From: Bacillus sp. ISL-18
Lineage (GTDB): Bacteria > Bacillota > Bacilli > Bacillales > Cytobacillaceae
NCBI RefSeq assembly: GCF_018613415.1
Contig: NZ_JAGGQG010000011.1
Span: forward strand, 62,001 to 126,000
Length of the DNA stretch: 64,000 nucleotides
Direction: 5' to 3'
Shown here: in pieces, positions 52,338 through 62,233 of the stretch
Layout: every line of letters begins with the position of its first letter
How positions within the stretch are numbered: position 1 is the stretch's first letter
Made by a program: the position numbers and the translations under genes
The notes under the pieces: model-generated
Database searches by the model: none
The model's input: the letters and a program-made list of their open reading frames with translations, nothing else
Told to the model about the DNA's origin: nothing

Positions 52338-53948
52338 GTGCCTTTCGTTATGAATCCGATTTTGCCAGGGTTCAACCCGGATCCTTCCATTGTAAGAGTC
52401 GAAGATGATTATTATATTTCCACTTCCACTTTTGAATGGTTTCCGGGCGTACAAATTCATCATTCACGAGATTTAAAGAATTGGAGATTACTAACCCATC
52501 CATTAACACGTAAAAGTCAACTGGACATGCTTGGAAATCCCGATTCTGGAGGAGCATGGGCTCCATGCTTGAGCTATGATAATGGAACATTTTACTTAAT
52601 CTACACAGATGTGAAAAGTCATATTGGACCATTTAAGGATACTCACAACTATCTCATTTCGGCTGACGATATTATGGGCCCATGGTCCGAACCCGTTTAT
52701 TTAAACAGCAGCGGGTTTGATCCATCTCTATATCATGATGATGATGGGAGAAAATGGCTTGTCAATATGGTGTGGGATCACCGAAAAAATAAAAATTCAT
52801 TTGGCGGCATCTTACTTCAGGAATATTCCCCAGAGGAGAAGAAATTAGTTGGACCGATTCATAATATCTTTAAAGGGACAAAGTTAGGCTTAACAGAAGC
52901 GCCTCATGTATATAAGCACAATGACTATTATTATTTGATGACTGCTGAAGGCGGAACAAGATATGAGCATTCGGTCACAGTGGCACGCTCCACATCATTA
53001 TTCGGCCCCTATGAGGTAGACCCAACAGGACCGATTTTGACTTCGTCCGGCAAACCGGAGCTTGAACTTCAAAAGGCGGGGCATGCCAGCATTGTCCATA
53101 CACAAGATAATGAGCTGTATTTAGTTCATCTAACAGGACGCCCTCTAAAGCCTTCGATGAACTGTAATCTTGGCAGGGAAACAGCGATTCAAAAAGGAGT
53201 TTGGACGGAAGATGGATGGCTCAGGCTTGCCAATGGAACTACTAGTCCGGATCCAAAAGTGGAACTTCCTTCTTTACCTGAAGCCCCTTTTGAAAAAGAA
53301 CCAGAAACCGATTATTTCGATGAGGAAGAACTAAGTATTCATTTTAGTTCCCTTCGAGTACCATTTACGGAAGAATGGGTTTCCGTTACTGAAAGACCAG
53401 GTTATTTAAGATTAAAAGGAAGAGAATCGTTTAGTTCTTCACATCGACAAAGCTTGATCGCCCGCAGACAGCAGGCCTTTTCGGTAACAGCTGAGACCGT
53501 TGTGGAATTTGAACCGGAAACTTTCCAGCAGATGGCCGGACTTGTCTACTATTACAACAGTCGAAATTTCTATTATCTATGGATTAGTCATGACGAAGAG
53601 CTAGGCAAATGCATTGGCATTATGGCGAATGACCAAGGGGTATATACAGAGCCGCTTGACACTCCAATCTCAATAGAAGGTTGGAACCAGGTGTTCTTAA
53701 AAGCCGATTTTCATTATGAAGAACTGCAATTCTTCTTTTCTGAAGACGGTATGAATTGGACTAAAATTGGTCCAGTCTTAGATGCAAGCAAAATATCGGA
53801 TGATCATGTGGAACTAAAAAAGGGTGGTACCTTACTCGACCAGGGTTTCACAGGCGCCTTTATTGGCCTATGTGCCCAAGATTTAAGCGGCAGGAAAAAA
53901 CATGCTGATTTTGACTATTTTACCTACCGTGAAAGAGATGAAAACTAA
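52338..53948 (+). CDS. xynB3: GH43 beta-xylosidase
   Basis: 536 aa, matching XynB3 of Geobacillus stearothermophilus in length and catalytic positions: base D15 in GFNPDPSIVRVEDDYY, pKa modulator D128 in SSGFDPSLY, acid E187 in KLGLTEAPHVYK. The C-terminal half (from about 330) is the beta-sandwich domain of GH43 subfamily 11. Releases xylose from short xylo-oligosaccharides in the cytoplasm. GTG start at 52338 with TAGGAGG upstream. First gene of an xylO-controlled operon. Confidence 0.95.
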   Translation: MPFVMNPILPGFNPDPSIVRVEDDYYISTSTFEWFPGVQIHHSRDLKNWRLLTHPLTRKSQLDMLGNPDSGGAWAPCLSYDNGTFYLIYTDVKSHIGPFKDTHNYLISADDIMGPWSEPVYLNSSGFDPSLYHDDDGRKWLVNMVWDHRKNKNSFGGILLQEYSPEEKKLVGPIHNIFKGTKLGLTEAPHVYKHNDYYYLMTAEGGTRYEHSVTVARSTSLFGPYEVDPTGPILTSSGKPELELQKAGHASIVHTQDNELYLVHLTGRPLKPSMNCNLGRETAIQKGVWTEDGWLRLANGTTSPDPKVELPSLPEAPFEKEPETDYFDEEELSIHFSSLRVPFTEEWVSVTERPGYLRLKGRESFSSSHRQSLIARRQQAFSVTAETVVEFEPETFQQMAGLVYYYNSRNFYYLWISHDEELGKCIGIMANDQGVYTEPLDTPISIEGWNQVFLKADFHYEELQFFFSEDGMNWTKIGPVLDASKISDDHVELKKGGTLLDQGFTGAFIGLCAQDLSGRKKHADFDYFTYRERDEN

Positions 53949-53976
53949 ACTCACTTCTGAGAAAGGAAATAAGAAT

Positions 53977-55038
53977 ATGACAACAGGTTTAATGGACGCG
54001 GCAGTGATGGCAAAGCCGTTGGATATTGAAGTCAAACAAATCAGTATACCAGAACCAAAGGAAGATGAAGCCTTAATTATAGTCTATTGTATTGGTGTTT
54101 GTGGTTCAGATGTCCATTATTATGAACATGGAAAAATTGGCCGTTATGTGGTAAAAGAGCCTATCATTCTAGGACATGAATTAGCCGGGGAAGTGGTAAA
54201 GATAGGAGATTCTGTTAACAATGTATCCGTGGGCGACCGAGTAGCAGTAGAGCCCGGGGTAACTTGTGGCAGATGTGATTATTGTAAGTCGGGAAGATAC
54301 AACTTATGCCCTGATGTTGTGTTTTTGGCCACACCGCCAGTGGATGGTGCTTGGGCTGAATATATCACGATTCGAAGCGATATGCTGTTTAAATTGCCAG
54401 ATACCATGAGTTATGAGGAAGGTGCTTTGCTTGAGCCGCTGTCAGTAGGCTTTCATGCGATGAAACGTGGAAAGGTGACACAAGCAGATCGCGTATTTAT
54501 TAGCGGACTTGGTCCGATTGGCTTACTAGCCATTCAGGCAGCTAAAATGTTTGGAGTTACGGAGATTTATGCAAGTGATGTGGTTCCTTTTCGTAGAGAA
54601 CTTGCTTTGGAAATGGGAGTATCGGATGTGATTGATCCGCTTAATGAAAACGTGAAAGAGCGGCTTGAAGAACTAACGGCTGGAAAAGGTATTACCGTAG
54701 TGGTGGAATCATCGGGTAATCAGCGGGCTATTTCGGATACCGTAAAAATGGTTAATCGGGGCGGCAGAATTGTTTTTGTAGGAATGCCAACGACGAACGA
54801 GATTCCCCTGGACATTAATCAATTAATTGATGGAGAAATTGATGTTTACGGTCTTTTCCGCTATGCAAACACCTATCCTGCGGCCATTCAGGCGTTAGGT
54901 AAATCTGATTGCGATATTGAAAAAGTGATTACTCATAAGTATGCGCTAAGTGATATCAAGGAAGCCGTGGAGAGGGCTAGAACACAAAAAGACACCAGTA
55001 TCAAGATTATGATCTACCCAGATAAGAAAAATGTATAG
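53977..55038 (+). CDS. Zinc-dependent polyol/xylitol dehydrogenase (sorbitol dehydrogenase family)
   Basis: About 353 aa medium-chain dehydrogenase. Catalytic zinc ligands in IGVCGSDVHYYEHG and ILGHELAGE; structural zinc Cys set CGRCDYCKSGRYNLC; NAD-binding GLGPIGLLAIQAAKMFG. The family interconverts polyols and ketoses, here perhaps xylitol and xylulose. ATG 53977 with AAAGGAAA is chosen; the frame upstream overlaps the GH43 stop by 47 bases. Confidence 0.87.
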   Translation: MTTGLMDAAVMAKPLDIEVKQISIPEPKEDEALIIVYCIGVCGSDVHYYEHGKIGRYVVKEPIILGHELAGEVVKIGDSVNNVSVGDRVAVEPGVTCGRCDYCKSGRYNLCPDVVFLATPPVDGAWAEYITIRSDMLFKLPDTMSYEEGALLEPLSVGFHAMKRGKVTQADRVFISGLGPIGLLAIQAAKMFGVTEIYASDVVPFRRELALEMGVSDVIDPLNENVKERLEELTAGKGITVVVESSGNQRAISDTVKMVNRGGRIVFVGMPTTNEIPLDINQLIDGEIDVYGLFRYANTYPAAIQALGKSDCDIEKVITHKYALSDIKEAVERARTQKDTSIKIMIYPDKKNV

Positions 55039-55079
55039 GCTGATGTCATCAATTTAACTATCTGAAATGAGGGGATTTT

Positions 55080-55556
55080 ATGGCAAAAAATGATCAAGCA
55101 ACAGAGAAAAATATACTTGGTACGAATGTAATTGCTCAAATTGGAATTCTTGTTCATGATATTGAAAAAACCAGTCAAGCATATGCGGATTTCTTTGGTG
55201 TGGAAAATCCGGGCTGGAATCTTACTGACACGGTGGATAAAGCCGCAACTGAATATAACGGGAATTCAACCGAAGCACGTGCTAAACTTGCCTTCTTTGA
55301 TATGGGTTCACTTCAATTAGAACTAATTGAACCAGACCAGCATCCAAGTACATGGAGAGAATATCTCGATGAGCATGGTGAAGGTCCGCATCATATTGCT
55401 TTCATTATAAAAGGAATGAAAGAAAAAATTACTTTAATGGAAAGAAACCAAATGCCATTAATGCAAAAGGGCGAGTACACCGGCGGAAGGTATGCATATA
55501 TGGATACCTTTAAGAATTTGAAAATAATTTTAGAGCTATTAGAAAATGACAATTAA
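55080..55556 (+). CDS. VOC (glyoxalase-fold) family protein
   Basis: 158 aa with the paired beta-alpha-beta-beta-beta modules of the vicinal oxygen chelate superfamily: IAQIGILVHDIEKTSQAYADFFG, LQLELIEPDQHPSTWREYL, GPHHIAFIIKGM, YMDTFKNLKIILELLE, with metal-ligand His/Glu positions. Resembles methylmalonyl-CoA-epimerase-like members. Substrate is unknown; sits in the GH43 operon with GAGGGG before ATG 55080. Confidence 0.82.
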   Translation: MAKNDQATEKNILGTNVIAQIGILVHDIEKTSQAYADFFGVENPGWNLTDTVDKAATEYNGNSTEARAKLAFFDMGSLQLELIEPDQHPSTWREYLDEHGEGPHHIAFIIKGMKEKITLMERNQMPLMQKGEYTGGRYAYMDTFKNLKIILELLENDN

Positions 55557-55598
55557 ACAAGAGACTTTCTTCTAAATTTCATAGGCTGGTGATTGAAT

Positions 55599-56294
55599 AT
55601 GAGGATTTTGGTTACAGGCGCCAACCGAGGCTTAGGATTAGCGCTCGCTAAATTAGGGGCAGAAAAAGGACATCATATTGTTGCAGGAGTTAGAGATCCT
55701 GAACAAAGAAGAGAAAAATTATCTAATCTTGAATTCTCAAAGTCTATTACGATTGTTCCATTAGATGTGACAAAGGAAGATTCTGTTAGACAAGCTGCCA
55801 ATTTTGTAAAAGAGCAGTTTGGAACCATTGACGCTATTATTAATAATGCTGGAATCCTGTTGGGACGGGATCAACAAATAGAAGACTTAGACCTGGACCA
55901 AGTTCAAGTTTCTTTTGATATCAATCTGTTTGGTCCAATGAGAGTCAGCAAACATTTCCTTCCTTTGATGTTATTGGGCGACGGTTCATCGATTATCAAT
56001 ATTTCTTCTGAAGCGGGAAGTATTGAAAACGCTTATGGCGGAGATTATGCTTACGCTGCATCAAAAACAGCGCTAAATATGTTTTCTCAACAATTGAGTA
56101 AATATGTGAATGGGAAAAATATTCAGGTTTACGCTGTTCATCCTGGATGGATCCGGACCGATATGGGTGGAATAAATGCCCCAGGAAATCCGGATGAAAC
56201 AGCAAAGGGAATTTTTAATCTTATTGAAAAAAGACCGGCAGTTGAAAGCAAATATGTCTTCATTGATTATAAAGGAAACCCTATGCCTATTTAA
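55599..56294 (+). CDS. Short-chain dehydrogenase/reductase
   Basis: About 231 aa. Cofactor motif TGANRGLGLALAK, INNAGILLG, catalytic Ser in IINISSEAGS, YAASKTALN (Tyr/Lys). ATG 55599 is preferred over the TTG 6 bases upstream. Member of the carbonyl-reductase-like group; substrate unknown. It lies 42 bases after the VOC gene and 27 before the ThuA-like gene. Confidence 0.85.
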   Translation: MRILVTGANRGLGLALAKLGAEKGHHIVAGVRDPEQRREKLSNLEFSKSITIVPLDVTKEDSVRQAANFVKEQFGTIDAIINNAGILLGRDQQIEDLDLDQVQVSFDINLFGPMRVSKHFLPLMLLGDGSSIINISSEAGSIENAYGGDYAYAASKTALNMFSQQLSKYVNGKNIQVYAVHPGWIRTDMGGINAPGNPDETAKGIFNLIEKRPAVESKYVFIDYKGNPMPI

Positions 56295-56321
56295 TTAATC
56301 AAATGATGTGAGGGATAACGA

Positions 56322-56975
56322 ATGGTTAAATTGCTGGCTATTTTAGGAGATTATTATCACCCGGCAGAGTGGGCTAAAGAGTGTCTTGAGGAGGCGATTC
56401 GATCCACTTTTGAACGTGAAGATGTTCAACTCGTCTTTGGTTCCTATGAAACATTAATAGATGAGCTCTTAGATCAGCCAGATGGAGTGATTCTTTTTAA
56501 GGAGAATCGCTTAAATCCTAACGATGAAATAGTGGAGAATTGGCTGACCGAAGAACTTGATTCGGAGATTACTAGGTATGTATCTAATGGCGGAGGCTGG
56601 TTGGCTTGGCACTCTGGATTAGCATCCTATTTCTCTGAAAGCGGCTACACCAAGATGTTAAGAGGATCTTTTCTTTATCATCCGGAAAAGCACCAGATCG
56701 TAAAGTATTCTACTGTAGAAAAAGATTCATTCCTTCCTGGTCCATCTTACTTTGAATTTCCGGATGAACATTATTTCGTCCAGTGTGATGAGGCGAATAC
56801 CAATGTCTTTTTACAAGCGGAATCTATTGATGGTCAAGCTGTGGCGGGGTGGTCACATTCTTTTGGAGAAGGAAGGGTATGTTGTTTAACACCCGCTCAC
56901 ACTAAACAGGGTCTGATGAATCAAGAGTTTTTGAACATTTTAGGAAGCTGTATCAATTGGATTGGCTCTAAGTAA
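56322..56975 (+). CDS. ThuA-like protein (trehalose-utilisation domain)
   Basis: 217 aa with the class I glutamine-amidotransferase-like fold of ThuA: KLLAILGDYYHPAEWAKE, RYVSNGGGWLAWHSGLASYF, GSFLYHPEKHQIVKY and EGRVCCLTPAHTKQGLMNQEF. ThuA-type proteins go with Gfo/Idh/MocA dehydrogenases in 3-keto-sugar pathways of other bacteria; with three such dehydrogenases in the window this may be meaningful. Biochemical role unproven. GTGAGGGA precedes ATG 56322. Confidence 0.78.
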   Translation: MVKLLAILGDYYHPAEWAKECLEEAIRSTFEREDVQLVFGSYETLIDELLDQPDGVILFKENRLNPNDEIVENWLTEELDSEITRYVSNGGGWLAWHSGLASYFSESGYTKMLRGSFLYHPEKHQIVKYSTVEKDSFLPGPSYFEFPDEHYFVQCDEANTNVFLQAESIDGQAVAGWSHSFGEGRVCCLTPAHTKQGLMNQEFLNILGSCINWIGSK

Positions 56976-57004
56976 GGTGCAAAAATTTGTTGAAAAGTGA
57001 CTTA

Positions 57005-57030
57005 GAGCTGGCCAATGAGCCAGCTCCCTT
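57005..57030 (+). terminator. Hairpin after the ThuA-like gene
   Basis: GAGCTGGC (57005-57012) pairs perfectly with GCCAGCTC (57019-57026), followed by CCTTTAAA; weak T-tract, so perhaps partial termination. Confidence 0.6.
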
Positions 57031-57085
57031 TAAAAACAACTCTTGCAATATCAGTGAATATAAGTCAGAGGTGAGTAAAACGTAA

Positions 57086-60000
57086 ATGAATAAAAAGATA
57101 CTTTTTAATGATGGCTGGGAATTTACTAAAACCGGCCTGGACGTGACTGATCGTACTGGTTTAACATTTGAACCTGTTGATTTACCCCATGATTGGCTGA
57201 TCTATAATACACTAAATCTTTATGAAAACAGTATAGGCTGGTATCGAAAGAGATTTACTTACACCAAAGACGACAAGCAGATTCTCTTGTGCTTTGATGG
57301 CGTGTATATGGATTCTTCCCTTTATGTCAATCAACAGTTTGCAGGAGAATGGAAATATGGGTATTCATCCTTTGAACATGAAATCACAGACGCCCTTGTG
57401 GAAGGGGAAAATGAAATTCTCGTCAAAGTGGTGCATCAAAGTCCAAATAGCAGATGGTACTCAGGTGCCGGCATTTATCGGAATGTCTGGCTAAAAACAA
57501 GAGATGTGAACCATATTGTAACAGATGGAATTTATGTAACAACCATACAGAACGATGATGGCTGGCAAGTTGAGATTTACACGGAAATCAACCTCTATGA
57601 AGATGTACAACTTTCACATACGATTATGTATAAAGATAAAATCATTGCCGCATCATCAGAAAAGATTGTTTTAAAAACTAACTCTAATGTACATAATCGT
57701 CAAAGCTTGTTTATTGAAAATCCAAATCTTTGGAGCACGGAACAGCCAAATCTTTATCTGATAATCACTCAATTAAAGGCAGCAGCAACAAACGAAGAAA
57801 TAGAATCCGTATCTCAGAATATCGGGTTTCGTACCATTACACTTAACCCGGAGCAAGGGTTTAAACTGAATGGGAAAAGGATGAAATTAAACGGAGTTTG
57901 TGAACATCACGATTTAGGGGCTTTGGGTGCGGCTTTTAATAAAACGGCCTTAAAAAGAAGATTTAAGATATTAAAAGAAATGGGCGTCAATTCGATACGA
58001 ACCGCTCACAATATGCCGGCAAAAGAACTGATGAACTTAGCCGATGAGATGGGGTTCCTGATTGTATCGGAAGCTTTTGATATGTGGGAAAGATCTAAAA
58101 CAACTTATGATTACGCAAGATTTTTTAAGGAATGGGCGGCTATTGATGTAAAAAGCTGGGTCATGCGTGACCGCAATCATCCAAGTCTTTTTATGTGGAG
58201 TATTGGAAATGAAATATATGATACCCATGCGGATGAGAGAGGGCAGGAAGTGACTAAAATGCTCATGGATGAAGTACGAAAATATGATCCAAACGAAAAT
58301 GCCAAGGTAACCATCGGATCGAACTATATGCCCTGGGAAAATGCGCAAAAATGCGCAGATATCGTGAAGGTTGCTGGTTATAATTATGCAGAAAAGTATT
58401 ACCAAAAACACCATGTGGAACATCCGGATTGGATCATCTACGGCAGTGAGACTGCTTCGGTCGTTCAAAGCAGGGGAATCTATCATTTCCCATTTGAAAA
58501 ATCGATACTGGCAGATGATGATGAACAATGTTCTGCCCTTGGAAATAGTTCTACGAGCTGGGGAGCAAAATCCGCTGAAGCTTGTATTCTAGCTGAAAGA
58601 GATATACCTTTCTCCCTTGGCCAATTCATTTGGACGGGATTTGATTATATCGGGGAGCCTACACCGTACCATACGAAGAACTCCTATTTTGGTCAGATTG
58701 ATACGGCTACTTTTAAGAAAGATTCCTATTTTATCTATCAATCGGCATGGACGGATTACAAGATAAAGCCGATGGTTCATATTTTGCCATATTGGGATTT
58801 TAATAAAGGACAACTGATTGATGTCCGAGTATGCTCGAATGCACCGAAAATTGAACTTCAGTTCAATGGGACCACTATCGGAACCCATGAAATTGACCAT
58901 GAAAATGGGGCACAGCTTGTTGGCTGGTGGAAGATTCCTTATGAAGAAGGAGAATTAAAAGCGATTGCCTATGATGAGGCAGGAAGCATCATTGCAACAG
59001 ATGTAAAGAGGTCCTTCGGTGATGCAAAGAAGATTTGTTTACAGGCAGATAAGCAACAGCTAATGGCAAATGGCACGGACTTAATTTTTGTCGAAATTAG
59101 CATGGAAGATGAGAATGGCATTCCAGTAGAGAATGCCAGCAATCGGGTACGAGTGGATGTGACCGGAGCGGGCCGCTTAATTGGTCTTGATAATGGCGAC
59201 AGCACCGATTATGACCAGTACAAAGGGGTTAGCAGAAGACTATTCGGCGGTAAATTAATGGCTATTATTGGAGCCACATTAGACCCCGGAGCGATTCATC
59301 TTGAAGTGTCCTCCGAAGGCCTAGATAGCCAGAAATTGGAGTTTGAATCCCTGCCAATAAAAGAGGTCGTGATCGAAGGAATCTCTGCTCATACGAGGAA
59401 TCAGGACCTGCCGATTGTTATGGGTATGAGCGAAGATATCCCTGTTCGTAAGATTGAAATCATCAGCGAAGACGGTCAAGTGTTTGATGCATCGCAAAAA
59501 GAGAGAATGGTTCGAGCAAAATTTTTCCCGGAAAATACTTCTTACCGTGAAGTAGAGTGGAGCGTAGTCAACGAAACTGGGATTGAGTCGAATATTGCTG
59601 TAGTAGAAGCGTTTGGCCAGGAAGCAAAGATTACAGCATTAGGAGACGGGGAATTCCGCGTTCGTTGTACCAGTAAGAATGGTACGGACAAAACGAAATT
59701 AATCGCTCAGCTGGAATTTACGGTAGAGGGTCTTGGCACTGCCTATAAGGATCCTTATGGATTTATCTCAGCAGGACTCTATGATTATAGTAAAGGCGAA
59801 ATTGGTAACGGAAACGAAAGAGGGGTTGCTACCGCTAGAGATGGTGAAACACAGGTAGGTTTTCGTGGAATTGACTTTGGAACGTATGGTTCAGATACGA
59901 TAACGATTCCCATTTTTGCCTTATCAAGCGAAGAGTATTCCTTGCAGATTTGGGAAGGAATGCCTGATGAGGCGGGCAGTGAGTTGCTAGCGGATGTGAT

Positions 60001-60505
60001 CTATCAAAAAGAATCCAGGTGGAATGTCTATCAGGAAGAAACCTATCGGTTGTGCAAAAGACTCCGTGGGATTACTTCCATTTGTTTTGTCCTCGAAAAG
60101 AAGGTTCATATAAAAGGATTTTCTTTTGAAAAGAAGAATAGAGCCTTTGAAAGAAATCTTGCTGCAGAGTCTGACCATATCTATGGGGATACGTTTACAG
60201 TAACAGAAAATAGTGTTGAGGGAATCGGAAATAATGTTTCGCTAGAATTTGAACAAATGGATTTTGCCAGTGAAGGGGCAGCGAGACTGGTTGTTTATGG
60301 AAAGTCGCCAATTGATAAAAATACAATTCATATCCGGTTTGCGGGCCTAGAAGGAGAATTCAATCAACTTGTCGAATTTACGCAATCGGATGGATATGAA
60401 GAGAGAGTGTTTGAATTGGAAAGAATCACCGGCATACAAAAAGTGACCTTTATCTTTCTGCCAGGAAGTCATTTTGATTTTGGATGGTTTCAATTTAAAA
60501 GATAG
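57086..60505 (+). CDS. Large GH2 family glycosidase (beta-galactosidase-like)
   Basis: 1139 aa. GH2 sugar-binding domain (about 5-170; WEFTKTGLD to WYRKRFTY and NSRWYSGAGIYRNVWL), sandwich domain, barrel with RTAHNMPAKELMNLADEMGFLIVSEAFDMW, acid/base region FMWSIGNEIYDTHADERG and nucleophile region IIYGSETASVV, then bacterial-Ig-like and DUF4982-type domains and a C-terminal sugar-binding-like domain with FSFEKKNRAFERNLAAESDHIYGD. No signal peptide. Could remove galactose or other beta-linked decorations from imported xylan or xyloglucan pieces; specificity cannot be read. GAGGTGAG precedes ATG 57086. Confidence 0.88.
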   Translation: MNKKILFNDGWEFTKTGLDVTDRTGLTFEPVDLPHDWLIYNTLNLYENSIGWYRKRFTYTKDDKQILLCFDGVYMDSSLYVNQQFAGEWKYGYSSFEHEITDALVEGENEILVKVVHQSPNSRWYSGAGIYRNVWLKTRDVNHIVTDGIYVTTIQNDDGWQVEIYTEINLYEDVQLSHTIMYKDKIIAASSEKIVLKTNSNVHNRQSLFIENPNLWSTEQPNLYLIITQLKAAATNEEIESVSQNIGFRTITLNPEQGFKLNGKRMKLNGVCEHHDLGALGAAFNKTALKRRFKILKEMGVNSIRTAHNMPAKELMNLADEMGFLIVSEAFDMWERSKTTYDYARFFKEWAAIDVKSWVMRDRNHPSLFMWSIGNEIYDTHADERGQEVTKMLMDEVRKYDPNENAKVTIGSNYMPWENAQKCADIVKVAGYNYAEKYYQKHHVEHPDWIIYGSETASVVQSRGIYHFPFEKSILADDDEQCSALGNSSTSWGAKSAEACILAERDIPFSLGQFIWTGFDYIGEPTPYHTKNSYFGQIDTATFKKDSYFIYQSAWTDYKIKPMVHILPYWDFNKGQLIDVRVCSNAPKIELQFNGTTIGTHEIDHENGAQLVGWWKIPYEEGELKAIAYDEAGSIIATDVKRSFGDAKKICLQADKQQLMANGTDLIFVEISMEDENGIPVENASNRVRVDVTGAGRLIGLDNGDSTDYDQYKGVSRRLFGGKLMAIIGATLDPGAIHLEVSSEGLDSQKLEFESLPIKEVVIEGISAHTRNQDLPIVMGMSEDIPVRKIEIISEDGQVFDASQKERMVRAKFFPENTSYREVEWSVVNETGIESNIAVVEAFGQEAKITALGDGEFRVRCTSKNGTDKTKLIAQLEFTVEGLGTAYKDPYGFISAGLYDYSKGEIGNGNERGVATARDGETQVGFRGIDFGTYGSDTITIPIFALSSEEYSLQIWEGMPDEAGSELLADVIYQKESRWNVYQEETYRLCKRLRGITSICFVLEKKVHIKGFSFEKKNRAFERNLAAESDHIYGDTFTVTENSVEGIGNNVSLEFEQMDFASEGAARLVVYGKSPIDKNTIHIRFAGLEGEFNQLVEFTQSDGYEERVFELERITGIQKVTFIFLPGSHFDFGWFQFKR

Positions 60506-60552
60506 AGAGAATCCCCCCACACACAACTTCAAAAGATTTGGAGGAAATAAAG

Positions 60553-61209
60553 ATGAAGATTGAATCAGCTCAAAAACTAGTATTTATTGGTGACTCTGTA
60601 ACAGATTGCGAACGGGCCCAGCCGGAAGGTGAAGGTCTGTTTGGTGCATTAGGGAAAGGTTATGTATCCTATGTAGATGCACTTCTGCAAGCTGTTTACC
60701 CGGAATTGGGCATCCGAGTAGTCAATAAGGGGATTAGCGGCAACACAGTTCGTGATCTTAAAACCAGGTGGCAGGCGGATGTCATGAATCAGGAACCAGA
60801 TTGGTTATCAATCATGATTGGCATCAACGATGTTTGGCGGCAGTATGATACTCCTTTCATAAAAGAATGGCATGTATACCTTGACGAATATGAGGAAACC
60901 CTTCGGAAGCTTGTCACAGAAACGAAGCCGCTCACAAAGGGGCTTGTCCTCATGACTCCATTTTATTTGGAAAGTAATGAACAGGACCAGATGCGCAAAA
61001 CGATGGACCAATATGGACAAATCGTTCACCAAATTGCCGAAGAGACGGGCTGTTTATTTGTAGATACACAAGCTGCTTTTAATGAACTATTAAAGGAGCT
61101 CTATCCAGCAACCATTGCCTGGGACCGGGTTCATCCTTCCGCTGCTGGGCATATGGTATTGGCTAGGGCATTCTTGAAGGAAATTGGTTTTCAGTGGAAC
61201 CGCATTTAA
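60553..61209 (+). CDS. axe2: Acetylxylan esterase Axe2 (SGNH hydrolase)
   Basis: 218 aa, nearly colinear with the intracellular Axe2 of Geobacillus stearothermophilus. Catalytic triad S15 (GDSVTDC), D191 and H194 (WDRVHPS), with the oxyanion residues in NKGISGNTVRDL and IGINDVWRQYD. Removes acetyl groups from xylo-oligosaccharides. ATG 60553 follows GGAGG by 8 bases; numbering from that start puts the triad exactly where it is in the characterised enzyme. It lies 47 bases after the GH2 gene. Confidence 0.95.
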   Translation: MKIESAQKLVFIGDSVTDCERAQPEGEGLFGALGKGYVSYVDALLQAVYPELGIRVVNKGISGNTVRDLKTRWQADVMNQEPDWLSIMIGINDVWRQYDTPFIKEWHVYLDEYEETLRKLVTETKPLTKGLVLMTPFYLESNEQDQMRKTMDQYGQIVHQIAEETGCLFVDTQAAFNELLKELYPATIAWDRVHPSAAGHMVLARAFLKEIGFQWNRI

Positions 61210-61231
61210 TTTATTTATTGGAGATGATGAC

Positions 61232-62215
61232 ATGAACTATCGGGAATTAGGAAATACAGGAATCAAAATCAGTGAAGTAAGCTTTGGAACATGGGCGATC
61301 GGCGGGGCATGGGGAAAGACAAGCGACGAAGAAGCTTTGAGATCTCTTGACTATGCCATTAGTCAAGGTGTTAATTTCTTTGATACAGCTGATGTTTATG
61401 GGGATGGACATAGTGAGGAATTATTGGCCAAAGCTACAAAGGGTCGTGAAGATCAAATCCATATCGCAACTAAGTTTTGCCGGCAGGGAGATATCTTTGA
61501 TCCCAATAATTACAGCTATGAAACGGTAAGTGCTTATTGTGAGGACAGTCTCCGCCGCCTAAAGCGGGAAGCAATCGATTTGTATCAAATTCATTGCCCG
61601 GCAACTGAAATATTGCGGGATGGCAGTGTATTTGAGGTACTTGACCGATTGAAGCAAGAAGGGAAAATCCGTCAGTACGGAGTTAGTGTTGAAACGGTAG
61701 AAGAAGGGCTTATTTGTTTGGAATATCCTAATGTTAAAAGCCTTCAGATTATCTTTAATATCTTCCGTCAGAAGCCATTAGAGGATTTAATCCCTGAGGC
61801 CTATCAAAAAGGCGTAGGGCTTCTCGTTAGATTACCGCTAGCAAGCGGACTGCTTACGGGGAAATTCTCAAGTAATCATGTGTTTGAAGCGGATGACCAT
61901 CGCCGTTTTAATGAAAATGGAGAGGCCTTCAATGTAGGAGAAACTTTTGCAGGGCTTGGCTTTCAAAAGGGTGTGGAATTAGCTAATCAGCTTAAATGGA
62001 TTTCAGAGGGACGGAATTCTATGGCAAGTGCGGCACTTCGCTGGATTTTGGATCAAAAAGAGATTACCTGCATCATCCCTGGATTTAAAAACGTGAAACA
62101 AGTAGAGCAAAATCTGTCAGCCTTGGATACAAAATCGTTTACAGAAGAAGAACAACAGAAGCTTCAACGTTTTTATCAGGAAAATGTAAAGGATTTTATT
62201 AGAGGACCTTATTAA
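61232..62215 (+). CDS. Aldo/keto reductase 2
   Basis: About 327 aa. MNYRELGNTGIKISEVSFGTWAIGGAWG, catalytic Asp/Tyr in FFDTADVYGDGHSEELLAKA, Lys in IHIATKF, His in YQIHCPA; NADP-binding end CIIPGFKNVKQVEQNLSA. ATG 61232 (after TTGGAGATGATG) avoids overlap with axe2, which the longer frame from 61184 would have. Distinct from the copy at 51146. Substrate unknown. Confidence 0.87.
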   Translation: MNYRELGNTGIKISEVSFGTWAIGGAWGKTSDEEALRSLDYAISQGVNFFDTADVYGDGHSEELLAKATKGREDQIHIATKFCRQGDIFDPNNYSYETVSAYCEDSLRRLKREAIDLYQIHCPATEILRDGSVFEVLDRLKQEGKIRQYGVSVETVEEGLICLEYPNVKSLQIIFNIFRQKPLEDLIPEAYQKGVGLLVRLPLASGLLTGKFSSNHVFEADDHRRFNENGEAFNVGETFAGLGFQKGVELANQLKWISEGRNSMASAALRWILDQKEITCIIPGFKNVKQVEQNLSALDTKSFTEEEQQKLQRFYQENVKDFIRGPY

Positions 62216-62233
62216 TGGTTCGGTCTCTAGTGA

